In this document: in pieces, positions 7,029 to 12,050 of the stretch | Layout: the number at the start of each line of letters is the position of its first letter | Numbering within the stretch: the first letter of the stretch is position 1 | Assembly (NCBI GenBank): GCA_017860675.1 | Contig: JAGDMV010000040.1 | Span: 1 to 12,050 of the forward strand | Origin: Chloroflexota bacterium | GTDB taxonomy: Bacteria; Chloroflexota; Limnocylindria; Limnocylindrales; CSP1-4 | Reading direction: 5' to 3' | Length of the DNA: 12,050 bases | The notes under the pieces: generated by a model | The model's database searches: none | Seen by the model: only the letters and a program-made list of their open reading frames with translations | Told to the model about the DNA's origin: nothing | Made by a program: the position numbers and the translations under genes

Positions 7029-8087
7029 GTGGCCGCGACCATGGAGGCGCTCGTCGTCCTCGAGCCGAACCGGGTGGAGATCCAGCAGGTGCCGGTGCCC
7101 GAGCCCGGCCCGAACGAGGTGCTCGCCCGCGTGCGTGCGGTCTCGATCTGCGGCACCGATGTCCACCTGGTGCGCGGCGACTACCCCGGCTTCTGGCCGC
7201 CGTCATTCCCGTTCATCCCAGGGCACGAGTGGGCGGGCGAGATCGTTGCCTTCGGCCCGGGCGCGGAGCGCTACGGCTGGAAGATCGGCGACCGGGTCGC
7301 CGGCACGTCGCACGACGCCTGCGGCGTCTGCCAGAAGTGCGTCGAGGGTCGCTACAACCTGTGCGAGAACTACGGCAAGCCGGGTCTCCACAAGCAGTAC
7401 GGCCATAACGTCCAGGGCGCCGATGCGACCTACGTCGTCCACGGGGTGAAGTGCATCTTCCCCCTGCCCGACGCGCTCTCGTTCGAGGTCGGTGCGGTCA
7501 TCGACCCGGCCTCGATCGGGCTCCACGTCGCCAACCGGGGGGCCGTCGCCCCCGGCGACACGGTCGCCGTCACCGGGGCCGGAGCGGTAGGGCTGCTGGC
7601 CGGGGACGCAGCCCTCGTCCGCGGCGCTGCCCGGGTCATCATGGTCGAGCCGAACCCGGGCCGGCTGGCCAGGGCGGCCGAGATGGGCTTCGAGACCGTC
7701 GACGCGCGCGGGGAGGACCCGGTGGGTACCGTGCGGGCGATGACCGGCGGCCTGGGCGCCGACGTCGTGCTCGAGTGCGCCGGGGTCCCGGTCACCGTCC
7801 AGTGGGCGCTGGCGATGCTCCGCCGTGGCGGCCGCTGCGCCGCCGTCGGCATCCCCACCGTCGGCGTCGAGGTCGCCATGCAGCGCATCGTCCTCGACGA
7901 GCTGGAGCTGGTGGGCTCGCGGGCGACGGCCGGCGAGATGCGCCGGGTGATGCCGCTGGTCGAGCAGGGCCGGGTGCGGGTGGCCGACATCATCACCCAC
8001 CGCTTCCCGCTGGCAGACTACGCGCAGGCCCTGGCCACGCTCAACGACCCGGCGAGCGGGGCGATCAAGATCATCATCGTTCCCTGA
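7029..8087 (+). CDS. Zinc-dependent medium-chain alcohol dehydrogenase (threonine/sorbitol dehydrogenase type)
   Basis: NAD(P)-dependent oxidoreductase of 352 residues, typical MDR length. Seen: the GroES-like catalytic domain with zinc ligands Cys41 (SICGTD), His66 and Glu67 (GHEW). The structural zinc lobe has Cys98, Cys101, Cys104 and Cys112 in the classical spacing. A Rossmann fold has GAGAVG at 183-188, and acidic Glu207 at the end of the second strand suggests NAD rather than NADP. It is zinc-dependent and not of the quinone oxidoreductase type, since all seven zinc ligands are present. It follows the hydrolase by 13 bases and so probably oxidises an alcohol (or reduces an aldehyde or ketone) made after ring opening. 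The specific substrate is unknown; glucose, sorbitol, threonine and butanediol dehydrogenases all share this architecture. Confidence 0.92.
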   Translation: MAATMEALVVLEPNRVEIQQVPVPEPGPNEVLARVRAVSICGTDVHLVRGDYPGFWPPSFPFIPGHEWAGEIVAFGPGAERYGWKIGDRVAGTSHDACGVCQKCVEGRYNLCENYGKPGLHKQYGHNVQGADATYVVHGVKCIFPLPDALSFEVGAVIDPASIGLHVANRGAVAPGDTVAVTGAGAVGLLAGDAALVRGAARVIMVEPNPGRLARAAEMGFETVDARGEDPVGTVRAMTGGLGADVVLECAGVPVTVQWALAMLRRGGRCAAVGIPTVGVEVAMQRIVLDELELVGSRATAGEMRRVMPLVEQGRVRVADIITHRFPLADYAQALATLNDPASGAIKIIIVP

Positions 8088-8092
8088 GACCA

Positions 8093-8119
8093 GGTCCGGC
8101 GGCGCCCTGCCGTCGGACC
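8093..8119 (+). terminator. GC-rich hairpin between the dehydrogenase and the dikinase-like gene
   Basis: Left arm GGTCCGGCGGC (8093-8103) pairs with right arm GCCGTCGGACC (8109-8119) over 11 base pairs, including one G-U pair, around a 5-base loop. It begins 5 bases after the stop of the alcohol dehydrogenase. There is no T-run after it, so it is not a classical intrinsic terminator. In GC-rich bacteria such a stem may act as a U-less terminator or attenuator, or protect the upstream mRNA 3' end. Confidence 0.45.
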
Positions 8120-8129
8120 GGTGCGGGCC

Positions 8130-8134
8130 GGAGG
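8130..8134 (+). promoter_or_regulatory. Shine-Dalgarno for the GTG start of the dikinase-like gene
   Basis: GGAGG ends 8 bases before GTG 8143, where recognisable dikinase N-terminal sequence begins (IYDFD, then LIGSKAANIA). The site lies just after the hairpin at 8093-8119, so folding of that stem would leave it exposed. Confidence 0.65.
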
Positions 8135-8142
8135 ACGCCGCC

Positions 8143-10323
8143 GTGACGTTGATCTACGACTTCGACCACCGCCACGACCTTCCCCTGCCGGAGGTCAAGG
8201 CGCTGATCGGCAGCAAGGCGGCCAACATCGCCACCATGGCCACCGAGCTCCGCCTGCCCGTCCCGCCGGCGTTCACCATCAGCACCGCCGCCTGCATCGC
8301 CTACCTCGCCGCCGGCTGGCCGGCCGGCCTCGAGGACGAGGTACGCCACCACCTGGTCCGCATGGAGGGGCTGGTGGGACGGCGCTTCGGCGACCCGGCC
8401 GACCCGTTGCTCGTGTCCGTCCGCTCGGGCGCCCCGGTCTCGATGCCGGGGATGATGGACACGATCCTCAACCTCGGCCTCAACGACGCGACCGAGGCCG
8501 GGCTGGCGGAGGCGTCCGGCGACCCGGCCTTCGCCGCCGACTGTCACGCCCGTTTCCGCAAGATCTACTGCGACGTCGTCGGCGTCGAGACGGTCCCGGA
8601 CGACCCCTGGGCGCAGCTCCGTGGCGCGGTCGAGGCCGTCTTCCGCTCCTGGAACAGCGACCGGGCCCGGACGTACCGGGCTCGCGAGGGGATCAGCGAC
8701 ACCCTCGGGACCGGGGTCACGGTCCAGGCCATGGTCTTCGGCAATCGCGGCGACGACTCCGGCACGGGCGTCCTCTTCACCCGCAATCCAGCCACCGGCG
8801 AGAACGTCCTTTACGGCGACCTCATGTTCAACGCCCAGGGCGAGGACGTGGTCGCCGGCACGCACGCCACCGAGCCGATCTCCTGCCTCGACAGCCGCAT
8901 GCCGGAGGTGGCCACCGAGCTGCGACGCTACGCCGCGACCCTCGAGCGCCACTACGCCGACTGCTGCGACATCGAGTTCACCATCGAGCAGGGCCGGCTC
9001 TGGCTGCTCCAGGTCCGGGTGGGAAAGCGCAGCCCCCAGGCGGCGCTGCGCATCGCCCTGGAGATGGCCGAGGCGCCCGACTTCCCGCTCTCCCGGGCAG
9101 ACGCGGTCCGGCGGGTCGCGCCGATCCTGGCCAACCCGCCCCTGGTCGTCACCGAGCGAGGCGACGTGGGTCCCGCCCTGGCCACCGGCCTGGCCGCCTC
9201 GCCGGGCATCGCCTGCGGGGAGATCGCCCTGACCCCGGACGCGGCCGTCGAGGCGGCCGAGGCCGGGCGGCGAGTCGTCCTCGTGCGGACCGAGACCTCG
9301 CCCGACGACGTCCACGGCATGGCCCGCTCGGCCGGGATTCTCACCTCGACGGGTGGGCTCGCCTGTCACGCGGCGGTCGTCGCCCGCGGCTGGGGGATCC
9401 CCGCCGTCGTCGGAGCGACCGCGGTCAGGGTCGGCGACGTTGCGGTGACGATCGGCGAGCGGATCCTGGCTCCGGGCGACGTCATCACCATCGACGGGGC
9501 CACCGGCGAGGTCTTCGCCGGCGTGGCCGCCGGAGCCGCCGAGGTGGCGCCCGAGGCTGCGACGCTGCTCGGCTGGGCCCGCCAGCTGGGCATCGAGATC
9601 GGGCCCCCGGAGGTCGCGGCCGGGGCCACCGGGGAGACCGAGGGCACGGCACCTGCGCCGACCGGGGAGGCCGCTCCCGCCCCGGCCCAGCCGGCAGCGC
9701 CGGCGCTCACCCCGGACGACGCGGTTCGCGTCCTTGCGATCAAGGGCTACGCCACGGCGGAGGGGATGGCCACAGCCCTGGGCTGCCCCGGGGACGAGGC
9801 GGCCGAGCTGCTTGCCCGGCTGGTGGCCGACGGCCTGGCCGAGATGGCTGCCGGGTCGTACCGGCTCACGCCCGACGGCAAGCTCGTCGGCCGCGAGAGG
9901 ATCGCCTGTGACAGCGAGGCCTGGGGGCTCGCCCGCGCCGAGGCCGCCCTCGACTCGTTCCTCGAGCTCGACGGGCGGATGAAGGACATCGCCACCGCCT
10001 GGCAGATGCGCGAGGTGAACGGCGAGCAGACCTTCAACGACCACTCGGACGCGGCCTACGACGGCGACGTCCTGGCGCGGCTTGACGCGCTCCACGCCGA
10101 GGTGTCGGCCTGGCTCCCGCCGCTGGTCGCCGGCCTGCCGCGACTGGCCGCCTACCGTGACCGGCTCGAACGGGCTGCCGCGGCCGCCCGCGCGGGCGAC
10201 GCACGCTACCTGGCCTCGCCGCGCGTCGACAGCTACCACAGCATCTGGTTCGAGCTGCACCAGGACCTGATCCTCCTCGCCGGCCGTAAGCGCGCCGACG
10301 AGGTGGCGGCCGGCCGGGCATGA
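8143..10323 (+). CDS. Pyruvate phosphate dikinase-like protein: ATP-grasp and phosphohistidine domains fused to a winged-helix/helical module, no PEP barrel
   Basis: A 726-residue protein. The first part is clearly PPDK-like. K25 sits in GSKAANI, R94 in VSVRSGAPVSMPGMMDT, FTRNPATGENVLYGD and NAQGEDVVAG follow, then DIEF with Glu278, and Gln290/Arg292 in LLQVRVGKR. These match the nucleotide-site residues of PPDK by spacing. The swivelling domain has the phosphorylatable His409 in GGLACHAAVVARGWG; maize-type PPDK has Thr-Ser before this His, here Ala407-Cys408, so the known regulatory threonine is absent. After about residue 490 the usual PEP/pyruvate TIM barrel (about 350 residues) is missing. 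Instead come an Ala/Pro/Glu linker (about 494-522), a winged-helix-like segment (about 523-585, AIKGYATAEGMATAL to YRLTPDGK) and a helical domain to the end (DSYHSIWFELHQDL). It should therefore form phospho-His from ATP and Pi, or from ATP alone, but the final acceptor is unclear. It may act on another substrate or partner, not as a complete PPDK. Confidence 0.88.
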   Translation: MTLIYDFDHRHDLPLPEVKALIGSKAANIATMATELRLPVPPAFTISTAACIAYLAAGWPAGLEDEVRHHLVRMEGLVGRRFGDPADPLLVSVRSGAPVSMPGMMDTILNLGLNDATEAGLAEASGDPAFAADCHARFRKIYCDVVGVETVPDDPWAQLRGAVEAVFRSWNSDRARTYRAREGISDTLGTGVTVQAMVFGNRGDDSGTGVLFTRNPATGENVLYGDLMFNAQGEDVVAGTHATEPISCLDSRMPEVATELRRYAATLERHYADCCDIEFTIEQGRLWLLQVRVGKRSPQAALRIALEMAEAPDFPLSRADAVRRVAPILANPPLVVTERGDVGPALATGLAASPGIACGEIALTPDAAVEAAEAGRRVVLVRTETSPDDVHGMARSAGILTSTGGLACHAAVVARGWGIPAVVGATAVRVGDVAVTIGERILAPGDVITIDGATGEVFAGVAAGAAEVAPEAATLLGWARQLGIEIGPPEVAAGATGETEGTAPAPTGEAAPAPAQPAAPALTPDDAVRVLAIKGYATAEGMATALGCPGDEAAELLARLVADGLAEMAAGSYRLTPDGKLVGRERIACDSEAWGLARAEAALDSFLELDGRMKDIATAWQMREVNGEQTFNDHSDAAYDGDVLARLDALHAEVSAWLPPLVAGLPRLAAYRDRLERAAAAARAGDARYLASPRVDSYHSIWFELHQDLILLAGRKRADEVAAGRA

Positions 10324-10374
10324 GTGACGGGCAGGCGCCGGACCTGGGCGGCACGCGGGGGCGCCGGATGCACC

Positions 10375-10379
10375 GGAGG
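10375..10379 (+). promoter_or_regulatory. Shine-Dalgarno for the GTG start of the short-chain dehydrogenase
   Basis: GGAGG lies 8 bases before GTG 10388, where the SDR N-terminus begins immediately (the TGASSGLG motif is 10 residues in). The preceding 64-base gap also holds a 9-base direct repeat GGCGCCGGA at 10334-10342 and 10360-10368, of no obvious function. Confidence 0.65.
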
Positions 10380-10387
10380 CTCCCCTC

Positions 10388-11158
10388 GTGACGCTCGAGG
10401 GCCGCCGGATCATCGTCACCGGCGCGTCGAGCGGCCTCGGCGCGGGAACGGTCCGGCTCCTCGCCCTGCACGGCGCCTGGGTCCTCGCTGCTGCGCGCCG
10501 TCTCGACCGGCTCGAGCGGCTCGCCGCCGAGCTTTCCTGGGTGACCGGGCGGATCGTGCCTTTCCGCGCGGACGTCACCGTCGACGCCGACACCCGGGCG
10601 ATGGTCGCGGCCGCGATCGACGCCTTCGGCGGCATCGACGTGCTCGTCAACAACGCCGGCAGCGAGGTCCAGGCCCCGATCGACTCCCTCGCCGAGGACG
10701 ACTTCATGGGGATGCTCCGGGCCAACGTGCTGAGCGTGTTCCTCTGCACCCGGGCCGCCCTGCCCGAGCTCCGTCGGAACCGCGGTGTCGTCGTCAACCT
10801 GGGCTCGACCGTGGCCAGCCGCCCGCCGCGCGGCCGCTTCGGCTACGTTGCCAGCAAGGGAGCGGTGGAGGCGATGACGCGGGCGCTCGCCCTCGACCTC
10901 GGCCGCGACGGCGTCCGTGTGAACGTCATCCGGCCGGGCATCATCCCCTCCGAGCTGCGCGGCCTCTCCGAGGAGGAGGAGCGGGCCCGGTTCGCCACCG
11001 GCATCTCGTTCGGCAAGCAGGCCCTGTCGGCGGTCGGCGACGCCTCCGACGTGGCCGAGGCGATCGCCTGGCTGTGCGGCGACGGCGGCCGTTGGGTGAC
11101 CGGCGCCGTGATCGACGTCGACGGCGGCTACACCCTGGGCGCAGCCGACATCCTCTGA
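10388..11158 (+). CDS. Short-chain dehydrogenase/reductase (classical SDR)
   Basis: NAD(P)-dependent oxidoreductase of 256 residues, typical for classical SDRs. Seen: the cofactor motif TGASSGLG at residues 11-18, NNAG at 88-91, catalytic Ser140 (NLGST) and the YxxxK pair Tyr153/Lys157 (YVASK). The C-terminal GAVIDVDGGYTLG signature is also present. Arg37 and Arg38 after the second strand suggest a preference for NADP(H). It belongs to the broad FabG-like or glucose dehydrogenase-like group, in which substrate cannot be read from sequence. As the last gene of the + strand run, it fits a role in reducing or oxidising a carbonyl intermediate of the pathway. A housekeeping fatty-acid role is less likely, since no other fatty-acid gene is nearby. 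Confidence 0.93.
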   Translation: MTLEGRRIIVTGASSGLGAGTVRLLALHGAWVLAAARRLDRLERLAAELSWVTGRIVPFRADVTVDADTRAMVAAAIDAFGGIDVLVNNAGSEVQAPIDSLAEDDFMGMLRANVLSVFLCTRAALPELRRNRGVVVNLGSTVASRPPRGRFGYVASKGAVEAMTRALALDLGRDGVRVNVIRPGIIPSELRGLSEEEERARFATGISFGKQALSAVGDASDVAEAIAWLCGDGGRWVTGAVIDVDGGYTLGAADIL

Positions 11159-11168
11159 TCGCGACGTG

Positions 11169-11190
11169 CGGTCGGTCCGGCCTGCGACCG
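11169..11190. terminator. Weak inverted repeat between convergent genes
   Basis: CGGTCG (11169-11174) and CGACCG (11185-11190) can form a 6-bp stem with a 10-base loop in the 54-base gap between the converging SDR and hydrolase genes. There is no T-run on either strand. Its position is right for a two-way terminator, but the stem is short for such GC-rich DNA. Confidence 0.2.
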
Positions 11191-11212
11191 GGCGTGATGC
11201 TGCCGCGGCGGA

Positions 11213-12050
11213 TCAGACCTCCTTGACCGCGCCCGTCAGCTTGTCGTAGAGGACCCCGGCGTTCCAGGTCTGGATGTAGTCCATCATGTAGCCTTGGCCG
11301 ATGTCGACCGGGCCGAAGCTGTCCCGGAAGCTGACCCGGGCGACCGTCTCCTCGCGGCTCCAGCCTTTCGAGATGGCGGCGGCGACAGCCGTCTTCCACT
11401 CCATCAGCTGGGCGCGCTGGATGTCGACGTAGCTCTTCGGCACCACCGGCCCGTGGCCGGGGATCATCCAGTCGACGTCGAGGCCGCGGATCCGCTCGAG
11501 CGCCGCCAGCCACCTGTCCACGTTCGAGGTCATCAGCCACGTCTGGCAGCCGGAGAAGATCGTGTCGCCGGTGAAGACGACCCGCTCCTCGGGCACGTGC
11601 ACCGCCAGCTGGCCCGGTGTGTGACCGGGCGTGTGCAGCAGGTTGAAGGTGTGGTCGCCGACCCGCAGCATGAGGTCACCGGTGAAGACGATGCGGCCCT
11701 TGTTCGGGTCGCGGTAGTAGTCGTCGCGGTCCGGCCACAGGGCGAGGCCCTCGGGGTCGTCCAGGTCGGTGCCCTTGGCGTTCGGGCCGGGGACGGACTC
11801 GAAGGCGTAGGCGAACGGGTCCAGCTCGGGGTAGACGACCATGAAGCGGTCGTACAGCTCGCGGTGATTGACCACCGTCCCGGCGCCCTTGAAGAAGTAG
11901 TTGCCGAAGATGTGGTCGACGTGGTGCTCGGTGTTGACCACGTACCGGATCGGGCCGTGCGTCTCGGCCATGGCCCGCATCGCGACCGCCTTCGTCGGCA
12001 GCTGCGGGGTGTCGATCACCACCACGCCGTCGGCGGTCGTCACGAAGCTG
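11213..12050 (-). CDS. Metallo-beta-lactamase-fold hydrolase, N-terminus outside the window
   Basis: MBL-fold enzyme of unknown substrate. The frame stays open to the right edge and reads Ser-Phe before the GTG at 12043, continuing a strand typical of this fold (SFVTTADGVVVIDTP). The true start is therefore probably beyond the window. Numbered from that GTG, the main metal motif is EHHVDH at 39-44. The usual HxHxDH has Glu39 in place of its first His, while His41, Asp43 and His44 are kept. The other ligands are present: His141 (HTPGHTPGQ), Asp160 (FTGDT) and His197 (IPGHGPV). The fold is complete downstream, with a long insert (about 60-130) between the first and second metal motifs. It lies convergent to the operon, so it is probably a separate unit and its link to the pathway is uncertain. 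Glyoxalase II-like, lactonase-like or B3-lactamase-like activity are all possible. Confidence 0.88.
   Translation of the reverse strand, partial: SFVTTADGVVVIDTPQLPTKAVAMRAMAETHGPIRYVVNTEHHVDHIFGNYFFKGAGTVVNHRELYDRFMVVYPELDPFAYAFESVPGPNAKGTDLDDPEGLALWPDRDDYYRDPNKGRIVFTGDLMLRVGDHTFNLLHTPGHTPGQLAVHVPEERVVFTGDTIFSGCQTWLMTSNVDRWLAALERIRGLDVDWMIPGHGPVVPKSYVDIQRAQLMEWKTAVAAAISKGWSREETVARVSFRDSFGPVDIGQGYMMDYIQTWNAGVLYDKLTGAVKEV

Noticed and set aside
10334..10368. Direct repeat GGCGCCGGA, two copies 26 bases apart
   Set aside because: Nine bases made mostly of G and C, common at this composition. No palindromic operator pattern or further copies were seen.
8074..10797. 907-codon open frame on the - strand
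   Set aside because: It lies opposite the PPDK-like and SDR genes, is low-complexity Arg/Gly/Asp-rich, has no domain signature and spans the boundary of two real genes.
1..12050. Mobile element, phage, CRISPR or defence island
   Set aside because: No transposase, integrase, terminal repeats, spaced repeats or nuclease genes were found. Composition and codon use look uniform across the window.

Overview
This window looks like chromosomal DNA of a very GC-rich soil or sediment bacterium, most likely an Actinomycetota member or possibly a GC-rich Chloroflexota lineage. The evidence is strong G/C at third codon positions in every gene, frequent GTG starts, and the kinds of gene families present. 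No rRNA, tRNA, insertion sequence, integrase, phage gene or CRISPR array was seen. Taxonomy is inferred only.

Layout: ten reading units lie head to tail on the + strand from position 1 to 11158, with gaps of at most 64 bases and two ATGA stop/start overlaps. This looks like one long catabolic operon. In order they are: the 3' part of a PEP-utilising (dikinase-type) enzyme, broken by a frameshift near 300-306; a GntR/FadR-type (FCD) regulator; an orphan P-loop protein resembling the HPr kinase fold; the FAD, [2Fe-2S] and molybdenum subunits of a xanthine dehydrogenase/CO dehydrogenase-family hydroxylase; a metal-dependent cyclase-family hydrolase (kynurenine formamidase/isatin hydrolase superfamily); a zinc-dependent medium-chain alcohol dehydrogenase; a pyruvate phosphate dikinase-like protein whose C-terminal PEP/pyruvate barrel is replaced by a winged-helix plus helical module; and a short-chain dehydrogenase. 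A convergent metallo-beta-lactamase-fold hydrolase on the - strand runs off the right edge.

How the genes may work together (inference): the molybdenum hydroxylase inserts oxygen from water into a substrate, probably an N-heterocycle or similar ring because the CO-specific active-site loop is absent. The cyclase-family hydrolase could then open a ring amide or lactone, and the two dehydrogenases could oxidise or reduce later alcohol/carbonyl intermediates. The GntR protein would sense a pathway metabolite. The most unusual part is the phosphoryl-transfer set: two dikinase-family proteins with phosphohistidine domains and an HPrK-like kinase in a ring-oxidation operon. This suggests either substrate activation by phosphorylation or a phosphorylation-based control circuit that I cannot match to a described pathway.
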